This document shows positions 16,068-24,608 of a DNA stretch of 37,019 nt, one piece after another (position 1 is the stretch's first letter; the number at the start of each line of letters is the position of its first letter). A program made the position numbers and the translations under genes. This DNA is from Bog-159 sp049511415 (GTDB taxonomy: Bacteria > Acidobacteriota > Terriglobia > Bryobacterales > Bryobacteraceae), in assembly GCA_049511415.1 (NCBI GenBank), contig JBEKYC010000069.1, positions 1 through 37,019 on the forward strand, written 5' to 3'. The notes under the pieces were generated by a model. That model was not told where the DNA came from. It was given only the letters and a program-made list of their open reading frames with translations, and made no database searches.

Positions 16068-17201
16068 ATGCGACTACGCACCCTGCCGGTTTTCCTGGCC
16101 TTCCTGGCCATGGGCTTCGCCGACGCCGTGGGTCCCTTCGTCAGCCTGGCCAAGAATGAATTTCAGCTTTCGAACGCGGTAGCGTCCCTCATCCCCTTCG
16201 TGGGCTTCAGCATGTTCGGACTGCTCTCCATTCCCATGGGGGTCTTCCAGGATAAGCGCGGCAAGAAGTTCGTGTTGATGCTGGGTCTGATGGTGGCACT
16301 GCTCGGTCTGCTGAACGCGGCTTTCGGACTCACTTCCTTCTACCGCTTCCTTCTCACGGTCCTGCTCGTCGGCGCCGGCGCGGCCATCCTACAGGTATCC
16401 GGCAACCCCATCATGCGCGACGTATCGGATCCCGGCAAATACGCCCGCAATCTTTCCCTGGCGCAGTTTGTCAAAGCCATCGGTTCGCTTTCAGGCCCCA
16501 TGATTCCTATGATCGCGGCGCGCTATTACGGCGCAAGCTGGAAAGTCATCTTTCCCATCTACGCGGTGGCGCTGGTCATCGCGGTGCTGGCAGTGGCCGG
16601 GTTGCGCGTGGATGAAAAGAAGAGCGAGCAGCGCGCCGCCACATTTCGGTCCTGCTTTTCCCTGCTGTCAAACCCGTATGTCCTGATGATGGTGGCCGCC
16701 ATCTTCTTTTATGTGGGCGCGGAAGTCAGCGTCAGTGCCGGCATTCCGCTGTATCTCAAAGAGCGCTTCGATATCGACATCAACAAAGTCGGCTTGCTCG
16801 GTACTGGACTGTTCTTCACCGCGCTCACCATCGGCCGCTTCTCCGGCGGCGTCATACTCAACTGGATGGCGCCCCGTAAGTTCTTTCTGGCCACCTGCGG
16901 ACTCTCGGTAGTGGCGCTGCTCGGGCTATTCATTCCGGATCGCACCCTGGCGGTGGCCTCCTTCTTTGTGGCCGGACTGGGTTTCGCCAACATCTTTCCA
17001 CTGGTCTTCGCCATCGCCGTGGAAGCCATGCCGGAACACACCAACGAGCTATCCGGCCTGATGGTAACCGCAATTGTGGGCGGCGCATGCCTGCCGCCGC
17101 TGATGGGCCTGGTCGCCGATCACAGCTCCGTGCAACTTAGTTTTCTGGTTCCCTTGGCCGCCATCTTGTATATCACCTGGACCGCCAGCCATGCCAAGTA
17201 G
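16068..17201 (+). CDS. MFS sugar transporter, FucP-like
   Basis: 377 residues and about 12 hydrophobic helices. The first helix FLAFLAMGFADAVGPFVSLAKNEF and the loop FQDKRGKKFVLMLG match the FucP/NagP branch (fucose:H+, N-acetylglucosamine and related). FPLVFAIAVEAMPEHTNELSGLMVTAIVGGACLPPLMGLVAD is the typical C-terminal block. Sugar specificity cannot be set from sequence. GGAG lies 13 nt before the ATG, which is longer than usual, and TATACT at 16035-16040 is a possible -10. Its stop lies inside the ROK kinase gene (11-nt overlap), the first link of a three-gene sugar operon. Confidence 0.87.
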   Translation: MRLRTLPVFLAFLAMGFADAVGPFVSLAKNEFQLSNAVASLIPFVGFSMFGLLSIPMGVFQDKRGKKFVLMLGLMVALLGLLNAAFGLTSFYRFLLTVLLVGAGAAILQVSGNPIMRDVSDPGKYARNLSLAQFVKAIGSLSGPMIPMIAARYYGASWKVIFPIYAVALVIAVLAVAGLRVDEKKSEQRAATFRSCFSLLSNPYVLMMVAAIFFYVGAEVSVSAGIPLYLKERFDIDINKVGLLGTGLFFTALTIGRFSGGVILNWMAPRKFFLATCGLSVVALLGLFIPDRTLAVASFFVAGLGFANIFPLVFAIAVEAMPEHTNELSGLMVTAIVGGACLPPLMGLVADHSSVQLSFLVPLAAILYITWTASHAK

Positions 17202-18297
17202 CGCCGACTCACGCATCGTCATGACCCTCGACGCCGGGGGCACTAACTTCGTCTTTTCCGCCATGCAGGCCAACCGTCCGGTGGTCCAAAGCTTCGCCCT
17301 GCCGGCCTACGCCGATCAACTGGACCGCTCTCTCGCCACCATTACCGAAGGCTTCCGCCGCGTGCAATCCGAGCTATCCGGGCCGCCGGTAGCCATCAGC
17401 TTCGCCTTTCCCGCGCCGGCCGACTACTTCAACGGCATCATCGTGCGCCCTGGCAATCTGCCCGCTTATCGTGACGTGGCCCTCGGCCCCATGCTCGAAG
17501 ACCAGTTCGGCCTGCCCACTTATATCAATAACGACGGCGACTTATTCGCCTACGGGGAAGCTACCGCGGGATTCCTGCCCTATGTCAACGGCTTGCTGGA
17601 GCAAGCCGGCAGCCCTAAGCGCTACCGCAACTTATTCGGCGTGACTCTGGGGACGGGGTTCGGCGGCGGCATCGTGCGCGACGGCGAGCTGTTAGTCGGC
17701 GATAATTCCGTGGCCGGAGAGATCTGGTTGGCGCGGCATAAACTCGAACGCGATACCAATGCGGAGGAAGGCGCTTCCATCCGCGGGGTGCGGCGCACTT
17801 ACGCCGCGGTTGCGGGCTTGCGTCTAGAAGATACGCCCGAACCGAAACAGATCTACGAGATCGCCGAAGGTCGCGCCGAGGGTCATCGGGAGGCCGCCCA
17901 AGCCGCTTTCCGCCGCATGGGCGAGGTCGCCGGCGACGCCATTGCACAAGCCATCACGCTGATCGACGGCCTGGTGGTGGTCGGCGGCGGCATCGCCGGC
18001 GCGCACCGCCAGTTCCTGCCCGCCATCGTCGACGAAATGAACGGCACCTACGGCGCTCCTGGCGGCCCGCGTTTCCCCCGCCTGAGTATCCGCGCCTTCA
18101 ACCTGGAAGATCCCGCGCAACTTGATGAATTCCTGAAAGGAGAGACCAAGGAGCTCACGGTCCCAGGCGGCACGCGCAAGGTCAAATTCGACGCTCTACA
18201 GCGCACCGGCGTGGGCATCACCCGCCTCGGGACTAGCGAAGCTACCGCCATCGGCGCCTACGCTTTCGCTCTCCGCCGTCTCAACGAACGGCCATGA
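17191..18297 (+). CDS. ROK-family sugar kinase lacking the zinc motif
   Basis: 368 residues. The phosphate-binding motif is DAGGTNFVF (14-22). INNDGDLFAYGE carries the catalytic Asp, GVTLGTGFGGGIV is the second nucleotide-binding block, and LVVVGGGIAGAH is the ADENOSINE-side motif. The CxCGxxGC zinc site found in most ROK proteins is absent; in its place is GEIWLARHKLERDTNAEEGASIRGV. This subgroup occurs in Bacteroidetes and Acidobacteria. Expected reaction: ATP phosphorylation of a hexose, perhaps glucose, mannose or (N-acetyl)glucosamine, after uptake by the adjacent transporter. The ATG overlaps the transporter stop by 11 nt, and the stop overlaps the GH2 start by 4 nt. Confidence 0.85.
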   Translation: MPSSADSRIVMTLDAGGTNFVFSAMQANRPVVQSFALPAYADQLDRSLATITEGFRRVQSELSGPPVAISFAFPAPADYFNGIIVRPGNLPAYRDVALGPMLEDQFGLPTYINNDGDLFAYGEATAGFLPYVNGLLEQAGSPKRYRNLFGVTLGTGFGGGIVRDGELLVGDNSVAGEIWLARHKLERDTNAEEGASIRGVRRTYAAVAGLRLEDTPEPKQIYEIAEGRAEGHREAAQAAFRRMGEVAGDAIAQAITLIDGLVVVGGGIAGAHRQFLPAIVDEMNGTYGAPGGPRFPRLSIRAFNLEDPAQLDEFLKGETKELTVPGGTRKVKFDALQRTGVGITRLGTSEATAIGAYAFALRRLNERP

Positions 18298-21200
18298 AAT
18301 ATTCCCTGTTACTGACACTGTTATCGGTATCCCTCGTGCGCGCCCAGACTTATACTCTTGGAATCGGAGTTTACCCCGGTGCACCTGGCGAAAACTTCGC
18401 ACCGGCGCTCCGCCCAGATCCAACTTACCGCAATATAGCGTTGCACCGCCCGGCCTATCAATCCAGCAGTTACGATTACAACCTGACCGCCCAACTCATC
18501 ACCGACGGCATCAAGGAAACGCAGCTTCCGCGCTGGGTATCCGTCTCCACCAGCCAGCAAGGCGCCCTGGCGAAGAACGAGCGCGAATGGGTGCTCGATC
18601 ACAACTGGGTGACCGGCGTGCCATTGCGCGGCGCGAGCGGTTGGGTGCAAGTGGAATTATGGGGCGGCGACAGCCCATTCGAAATAGACCGCATCGATAT
18701 CGACGCCCGCATCCGGACGGGGCAGGGTGACACGGGTTGGACCTGCGTCGTGTCCGGTTCCGACGATGGACAAACCTGGAAGGAACTCGGCCGTGCCGCC
18801 GGAACCGATCGTCCCGCGCGCGAATTCAAGCCGTCCGTGCCCTTCACGGCCGCTTCGCACAGCCGCTTCTATCGTGTCGAACTGAACGCGCCGAGCGTTT
18901 TGTCCTGGCAGGTCGGCGAAGTCGAGTTCTTCCGCCAAAACACTGGCGTGGAGGCCGGCGGACCATATCATTTTGCGAGCGCCTGGAAGAGCGCCGGTTC
19001 GGGCGAAGAATGGGTTTACGTCGATCTGGGCGCTAACTGCACCTTCGACCGCGTGGCACTTTCCTGGATCCGGCCGGCCGCCGAAGGTTCCCTGCAAATC
19101 TCCGACGATGCGACCGCCTGGAAGACCATCCAGCCATTGGCCAATGATATGAAACTGGCGCAGCCGGCCCGCGGCCGCTATGTGCGCCTGCTGCTGACCA
19201 AAGCCGCATCGCCCGAAGGCTACATCCTCAGCGAAATGGAAGTCTTCGGCCATGGCGGGCTGGTGGTTCAGCCGAACCCTCTAGTGCGGGAGCGGCAACT
19301 TTCCGGTATCTGGCGCGTACAACGCGACTCCCTAGTTACTGGCGACGGCGCCGCCATCTCCCAGCCAGGCTTTACGGATGCCGATTGGATTATCGCCACC
19401 GTTCCCGGCACCACGCTTACCAGTTACTACAATGCCGGCGCAGTTCCGGACCCCAACTTCGGCGATAACCAACTGGCCATCTCCGACTCCTTTTTCTACG
19501 CCGACTTCTGGTATCGGGATGAATTCACCGTGGCCGCGCCTCAGCCCGGCCGTCATGTCTGGCTGAACTTCGACGGCATCAACTGGAAAGCCGATGTCTT
19601 TTTGAACGGCGAGAAACTGGGCCGCATTGAAGGCGGATTCATGCGCGGCCGCTTCGATATCACCAGCCGCATCCATCCGGGCGCTAAGAACGCGCTGGCC
19701 GTGCGCGTAGAGAAGAACGCCACGCCGGGCAGCATCAAGGAAAAGACCTGGCAGAACCCGGATAAGAACGGCGGCGCGCTGGGCGCCGATAACCCGACTT
19801 TCCATTCGTCCATCGGCTGGGATTGGATTCCCGCCGTGCGCGGCCGCGATACCGGCATCTGGAACAACGTGTATCTCACCACCACCGGTCCTGTTAGTAT
19901 CGAAGACCCGTCCGTGGACAGCAAAGTAAGTCAAGGCGCGGACGTGACCGTGGCAGTGACTCTCCGCAACCACGACGCACAGCCGGTTACAGGCATCCTG
20001 CACGGCAGCTTCGGCGGCGTGACCTTCGATGAGGCGGCTACCCTGCCGCCATCCGGAGAGCAGATCGTCACACACGCGCTGCATCTGGATAATCCCAAGC
20101 TCTGGTGGCCGGCAGGTTATGGCGATCCGAACTTATATCCGGTCACCTTGCGGTTCGAGACCGCCGCGCACGCCGTCTCGGATACAAAGTCCTTCCAGGC
20201 CGGCGTCCGGCAGTTCACGTATAGCGAAGACGGCGGGGCGTTGAAGATCTGGATCAACGGCCGCCGCTTTATTCCGCGCGGCGGCAACTGGGGATTCAGC
20301 GAATCCATGCTGCGCTATCGCGCCCGCGAGTATGACGCCGCCGTGCGCTACCACCGCGAGATGAACTTCACCATGATCCGCAACTGGGTCGGGCAGATCG
20401 GCGAAGACGCTTTCTACGACGCGTGTGACAAGCACGGCATCGTGGTCTGGCAGGACTTCTGGCTGGCCAATCCCTACGACGGCCCCGATCCGGATGACAA
20501 CGATCTGTTCCTGCGCAACGTGCGCGATACGGTGCTGCGCATTCGCAGCCATCCCTCCATCGGCCTCTATTGCGGGCGCAACGAAGGCATGCCGCCCAAG
20601 GCTCTGGAGGACGGCATGCGCCAGGTGCTCGGCGAACTCCACCCGGCGGTCCATTACATATCGAGTTCCGCGGATGGCCCAGTCAGCGGCCATGGCCCGT
20701 ACCAGGCGATGCCGCTGAAGTTCTATTTCGCGCAGCGCGCCACGCCTAAGCTGCATAGCGAGCTGGGTATGCCCAACATCGTCACCATGGACAGCCTGCG
20801 CCTGATGATGCCGGAATCCGGCATGTGGCCGCAGGGCCGCATGTGGGGCCTGCACGACTTCTCCCTGCAGGGCGCGCAGGGCGGCGCATCCTTCCGCGAG
20901 CGCATCGAGAAGAGCTACGGCGGCGCTGATAACGCGGCGGATTGGATACGGCTGGCGCAGTTCGTGAATTACGAAGGCTACCGCGCCATGTACGAAGCCC
21001 AAAGCAAGAACCGCATGGGCCTGCTGATTTGGATGAGCCATCCGGCGTGGCCCTCCTTCGTCTGGCAGACCTACGACTATTACCTGGAACCCACCGCGGC
21101 TTATTTCGGCGCCAAGAAAGCTTCCGAGCCGCTACATATCCAGTGGAACCCTGTGACTGACAACACAGAGGTGGTGAACTACAGCGCGGGTGACAGGAAG

Positions 21201-21701
21201 GCGCTCACGGCCTCAGCCGAGCTGCTGAATATGGATGGCTCCGTAAAGTGGCAGAAGACCGCCGCGCTCGACAGCGCCGAGGACAGCGTCGCGTCGCCGA
21301 TCCATTTGGAGTTTCCGGACGGCCTGTCCCCGGTCCATTTTGTACGCCTTAAACTGAGTCAGGGCGGCGAAGCTGTCTCCGAAAACTTCTACTGGCGCGG
21401 CACCGAAGAGTACAACTATCGCGCGCTGCGCGACCTGCCCAAGGTGAAGCTGAATGCCTCGACGCACGTCACCCGCCAGGGTAGCCGTTGGGTGCTGTCC
21501 ACCGAATTGCACAATCCGGCCAAAACCCCCGCCCTGATGGTGCGGCTGAAGGTAGTGCGCGAAAGGAGCGGCGATCGGATCCTGCCGGCCATCTACAGCG
21601 ACAACTACATCGTGTTGATGCCCGGCGAGCGGCGCAGCATCCGCACCGAAGTGGAGGACGCCGACACGCGCGGCGAGCGGCCTGCGATCGTCGTGGAATG
21701 A
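18294..21701 (+). CDS. Secreted GH2-family glycosidase with discoidin-like domains (exo-glucosaminidase/mannosidase-like)
   Basis: 1135 residues, signal peptide KYSLLLTLLSVSLVRA. Residues about 40-320 hold two discoidin/F5-8 type (CBM32-like) modules (NIALHRPAYQSSS, WVQVELWGG, IDRIDIDARI, then VYVDLGANCTFDRVALSWI). From about 340 come the GH2 sandwich, Ig-like and TIM-barrel domains. The acid/base is probably E764 in GLYCGRNEG, the nucleophile E823 in KLHSELGMPN. The N-terminal GH2 region (LSGIWRVQRD, ATVPGTTLTSYY, FWYRDEFTV) resembles beta-mannosidase and exo-beta-D-glucosaminidase (CsxA-like) members. It releases a monosaccharide outside the cell, which the coupled transporter and kinase would take up and phosphorylate. 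Confidence 0.85.
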   Translation: MKYSLLLTLLSVSLVRAQTYTLGIGVYPGAPGENFAPALRPDPTYRNIALHRPAYQSSSYDYNLTAQLITDGIKETQLPRWVSVSTSQQGALAKNEREWVLDHNWVTGVPLRGASGWVQVELWGGDSPFEIDRIDIDARIRTGQGDTGWTCVVSGSDDGQTWKELGRAAGTDRPAREFKPSVPFTAASHSRFYRVELNAPSVLSWQVGEVEFFRQNTGVEAGGPYHFASAWKSAGSGEEWVYVDLGANCTFDRVALSWIRPAAEGSLQISDDATAWKTIQPLANDMKLAQPARGRYVRLLLTKAASPEGYILSEMEVFGHGGLVVQPNPLVRERQLSGIWRVQRDSLVTGDGAAISQPGFTDADWIIATVPGTTLTSYYNAGAVPDPNFGDNQLAISDSFFYADFWYRDEFTVAAPQPGRHVWLNFDGINWKADVFLNGEKLGRIEGGFMRGRFDITSRIHPGAKNALAVRVEKNATPGSIKEKTWQNPDKNGGALGADNPTFHSSIGWDWIPAVRGRDTGIWNNVYLTTTGPVSIEDPSVDSKVSQGADVTVAVTLRNHDAQPVTGILHGSFGGVTFDEAATLPPSGEQIVTHALHLDNPKLWWPAGYGDPNLYPVTLRFETAAHAVSDTKSFQAGVRQFTYSEDGGALKIWINGRRFIPRGGNWGFSESMLRYRAREYDAAVRYHREMNFTMIRNWVGQIGEDAFYDACDKHGIVVWQDFWLANPYDGPDPDDNDLFLRNVRDTVLRIRSHPSIGLYCGRNEGMPPKALEDGMRQVLGELHPAVHYISSSADGPVSGHGPYQAMPLKFYFAQRATPKLHSELGMPNIVTMDSLRLMMPESGMWPQGRMWGLHDFSLQGAQGGASFRERIEKSYGGADNAADWIRLAQFVNYEGYRAMYEAQSKNRMGLLIWMSHPAWPSFVWQTYDYYLEPTAAYFGAKKASEPLHIQWNPVTDNTEVVNYSAGDRKALTASAELLNMDGSVKWQKTAALDSAEDSVASPIHLEFPDGLSPVHFVRLKLSQGGEAVSENFYWRGTEEYNYRALRDLPKVKLNASTHVTRQGSRWVLSTELHNPAKTPALMVRLKVVRERSGDRILPAIYSDNYIVLMPGERRSIRTEVEDADTRGERPAIVVE

Positions 21702-21744
21702 CCGGGCTGCATCAGCCACAAACCCCTTCTCTGACCGATAAGTA

Positions 21745-21765
21745 CTCTGAGCGAACCGCTCGGAG
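21745..21765 (+). promoter_or_regulatory. Hairpin covering the ribosome-binding site of the tetraheme gene
   Basis: CTCTGAGCG (21745-21753) pairs with CGCTCGGAG (21757-21765) around a 3-nt AAC loop, nine pairs with one T-G wobble. The 3' arm ends in GGAG (21762-21765), which is the Shine-Dalgarno for the ATG at 21774. Folding would hide it. There is no T-run, so it is not a standard terminator. Confidence 0.5.
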
Positions 21766-21773
21766 ACTGATCG

Positions 21774-22613
21774 ATGAAGAAGCTGGTTCTTTTACTCACC
21801 ACCACTTCCCTATCTGTTCTGGCGCAATCCGATTTGCTTGGTGTGCACAATTGCTACGGCCGCGGCTGCGTGGCGTGCCACACACCGCACAGCGGCGCCG
21901 CCGGTAACGGCCGGAACGCGGGCGGCGGCAATCAGGCACTGTGGGGCCAGAATCTGAGCCCGTTGTACGGCCAGACCATCGCGTTCGGCAGCCCGAACAA
22001 ACACGCTATGGTAACCCTGCCGGCTAACATGAACGATTACAAGAGCGCCACCGATCCCAACTTCACCATCATCGCCTGCCTGAGCTGCCATGACGGCAAC
22101 ATGGCCCGGGTCGGCCTGATGAAAGGCGCCTCCGTGGAGACTCTGCCGGTCGTCGGCGGACATGCGCCGACGCTGCTGGGCAATGATGGCTCGGGTCCCG
22201 GGAACTATAACAACGACCACCCGATCGGCCCCGATGCTACGTTCTCCTGTGGCGGCGCCAAGTGGGATTGCGCGATTTCGAGCACGGGCCAGGTATCCAT
22301 GACCGGCCCGATCAGCGGCCAGTTCGCGCGCAATTACGGCTTTACGGTGGCCCTCGCCACATCCGGCAACAACGTGCCCACGGTTGCCTGCACCACTTGT
22401 CACGACCAGCATAGCGAAACGGTGTGGGCAGGCAAGATCGGTGGTGTGCAGGCAAGTTGGAATACAACATTCTTCATTCGTGGTCCCTACACGCCGGGCG
22501 CCTCCACCAGCGGAAACGCCGCCTCGCAGTTTTGCCGCAACTGCCATGCGGAGCAGTCCAACGAAGCCCACGGGCTGATGAACGTTCCGACTACCGGCAT
22601 CTCGCATCTCTGA
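21774..22613 (+). CDS. Secreted tetraheme c-type cytochrome
   Basis: 279 residues, signal peptide MKKLVLLLTTTSLSVLAQ. Four CxxCH heme-binding motifs occur at 32-36 (CVACH), 102-106 (CLSCH), 206-210 (CTTCH) and 254-258 (CRNCH). Additional cysteines (C27, C159, C166) may form disulfides. It resembles the doubled-CxxCH group of periplasmic multihemes that pass electrons. Long Gly/Asn-rich linkers separate the hemes. GGAG sits 8 nt before the ATG and is inside a predicted hairpin. There are no cytochrome maturation or terminal-oxidase genes beside it, so its redox partner is not known. The gene starts 72 bp after the GH2 gene and may be in the same transcript. Confidence 0.88.
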   Translation: MKKLVLLLTTTSLSVLAQSDLLGVHNCYGRGCVACHTPHSGAAGNGRNAGGGNQALWGQNLSPLYGQTIAFGSPNKHAMVTLPANMNDYKSATDPNFTIIACLSCHDGNMARVGLMKGASVETLPVVGGHAPTLLGNDGSGPGNYNNDHPIGPDATFSCGGAKWDCAISSTGQVSMTGPISGQFARNYGFTVALATSGNNVPTVACTTCHDQHSETVWAGKIGGVQASWNTTFFIRGPYTPGASTSGNAASQFCRNCHAEQSNEAHGLMNVPTTGISHL

Positions 22614-22626
22614 GAGCGGCCCAAGC

Positions 22627-22632
22627 TATAAT
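22627..22632 (+). promoter_or_regulatory. -10 element of the GT-C-like gene
   Basis: A perfect TATAAT ends 6 nt before the TTG at 22639, and no ribosome-binding site fits between. It suggests a transcript that starts at or next to the start codon. No -35 is recognisable at the right distance. Confidence 0.45.
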
Positions 22633-22638
22633 CTTCGA

Positions 22639-24501
22639 TTGAGACGCAGACTCTCGATCGCGGCCTATTGGGCCATTCCGTCCCTTTTTTGCCTGCTGCT
22701 CTACTGGCCCGGATTGCTCGCCTGGTTCCAGCAGGATGACTTCGTCTGGTTGAACCTGCCGAACCAGGTTCACGGCTGGGACAGCCTGCTACACACGATA
22801 TTTGCGCCCACCGTGCAGGGCACCTGGCGGCCGCTGAGCGAGCGCATCTTCTTCCTGGCCTTCGGCGCGATGTTTGGCAGCGACGCTCTGCCTTACCGCA
22901 TCTGGGTCTTTCTGACGATGTTCGCCAACCTGGCGCTGCTGGCCTCCGTGACGACGCGCATGACCCGCTCGCGCGCGGCCGGATTCTGGGCCGCCATCTT
23001 CTGGGCCGCCAACAGCAAACTGGCCACGGTGATGTCCTGGACCTGCGAATACATCCTGGTGGCCTGCGGCTTCTTCCTGCTGCTGGCGCTGCACTTCTTC
23101 CTGCGCTACATCGAAACCGGCGAACGCCGGTATTACGTCTGGACATGGCTGGCATTTCTAAGCGGCTTTCTAGCGATGGAAACCAATATCGTGTTTCCGC
23201 TGCTGGCCGCGGCTTACACGCTGGGTTGCGCGCGCCGATACCTCCACCGCACGCTGCCGTTTTTCGCGGCTTCGGCGTTTTACGGCGCGCTGCACTTCCT
23301 GCTGGCGCCGAATCAGGGCACTATACCTTACACGATGCATTTCGACGGCGCCCTGCCCGCCACCTTTCTATCGTATTGGAGGCGAGCCTTCGAGCCCATC
23401 GAACAACGCTCCTTTTCGCCGTTCACACCACCGATAGGCACGATCGAGATGGCCGTCTGCACGGTGGCGCTGCTGGCATTTGCCATCTATCAGACGAACC
23501 GCAGGAACTGGCTGCCGATGGTTCTCTTCGCCTGGTACGCCATATTGCTCGGGCCGGTCCTGCCTTTGCGCGACCACATCACGGATTACTATCTAACGCT
23601 GCCGGTCATGAGCCTGGCCATGCTGGGTGCTTACGCGCTGGCCTCGGCTTGGCGCGCGCGCGCCGGCTGGAAGATACTCAGCGCCGTCCTAGCCGCCGGA
23701 TTTCTGGTGCAACAGGCGCCGGTTGGACGGCGTTTCGCCCAGTGGTTCCGCCATCGCGCGGCCGCGCAGCAAGCGTTGGTGATGGGCGTCGAACGGGCGC
23801 ACGAACTCCACCCGGGCAAAGCGATTTTGCTCGATGGCGTAAACGATGAACTGTTTTGGGGCAGCATCCAGCAGCGGCCATTCCTGTTTGTCCGGATTCC
23901 CAATGTCTATCTGACGCCGGGTTCGGAAATTACGATCACACGGCATCCGGAAATCGATGACGTATCGAGGTTCATCCTGCCAGTTGACGAGGCTCGCCGC
24001 GCTCTGAATCAGAACCAGATCGTCGTCTATCGCGCGGGGGCCGGGCCGCTGATCAACATCACCAACCAGTGGCAGCCGCCGGCCGGGGATGCGGCAGCAT
24101 CGGGGCCCTTGCGGCTGGAGGTGGGCGATCCGCTGGTGGCGGACCGCCTTGGACCCACCTGGTACGGCCTCGAATCGGGGTTCCGCTGGATGCCGCGCGT
24201 CGCCACCCTGCGCATGCCCGGTCCCCGGTCGGCGGAACAAAAATTGTACGTGACGGCCGTCTGCCCGGAGGCCCAATTGGCCAAAGGCCCACTCGATATG
24301 ACCCTGACGGTTGACGGAGCGCGACTGGCGCCGGTGCAGTTTACCAAAGGCAATGTCGAGTCCACGTTTGTATTCGCCACGCCGGCAGCGGCCCTCGGTA
24401 AGAGCGAGATTTCCATCACGGTGGAAGTCGGCCGTACCGTGCGGATCGGCGCGGACACCCGCGATCTCGGCCTGGCATTCGGCCGGTTCGAATTTCGTTG
24501 A
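22639..24501 (+). CDS. Polytopic membrane protein, GT-C glycosyltransferase-like, with C-terminal beta domain
   Basis: 620 residues, TTG start at 22639. The first membrane helix is followed by WFQQDDFVWLN, an acidic D-D loop as in GT-C transferases (ArnT, PMT). About 10 helices follow to residue ~370, then a soluble periplasmic part to the end that is beta-rich (VTAVCPEAQLAKGPLDMTLTVDGARLAPVQF). GT-C enzymes transfer sugar from a polyprenyl-phosphate to lipids or proteins. The layout repeats that of the protein at 13.1 kb, though the two are not close in sequence by eye. It lies just upstream of the Tes-like gene; a link to lipid glycosylation is speculation. Confidence 0.68.
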   Translation: MRRRLSIAAYWAIPSLFCLLLYWPGLLAWFQQDDFVWLNLPNQVHGWDSLLHTIFAPTVQGTWRPLSERIFFLAFGAMFGSDALPYRIWVFLTMFANLALLASVTTRMTRSRAAGFWAAIFWAANSKLATVMSWTCEYILVACGFFLLLALHFFLRYIETGERRYYVWTWLAFLSGFLAMETNIVFPLLAAAYTLGCARRYLHRTLPFFAASAFYGALHFLLAPNQGTIPYTMHFDGALPATFLSYWRRAFEPIEQRSFSPFTPPIGTIEMAVCTVALLAFAIYQTNRRNWLPMVLFAWYAILLGPVLPLRDHITDYYLTLPVMSLAMLGAYALASAWRARAGWKILSAVLAAGFLVQQAPVGRRFAQWFRHRAAAQQALVMGVERAHELHPGKAILLDGVNDELFWGSIQQRPFLFVRIPNVYLTPGSEITITRHPEIDDVSRFILPVDEARRALNQNQIVVYRAGAGPLINITNQWQPPAGDAAASGPLRLEVGDPLVADRLGPTWYGLESGFRWMPRVATLRMPGPRSAEQKLYVTAVCPEAQLAKGPLDMTLTVDGARLAPVQFTKGNVESTFVFATPAAALGKSEISITVEVGRTVRIGADTRDLGLAFGRFEFR

Positions 24502-24594
24502 CTGGGCCGTTCCGTTCACGGTCTGGTAGTCGCCGTACGACCTTTAAAAAGCGCCGTTTAGCCGGTCCGGATCGTGATCGGCGAGGCTGTTTTC

Positions 24595-24600
24595 TAAAAT
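24595..24600 (+). promoter_or_regulatory. -10 element of the Tes-like radical SAM gene
   Basis: TAAAAT ends 8 nt before the ATG at 24609. No Shine-Dalgarno lies between them, and no -35 is clear, which again suggests a leaderless message. Confidence 0.4.
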
Positions 24601-24608
24601 ACCGGCTT

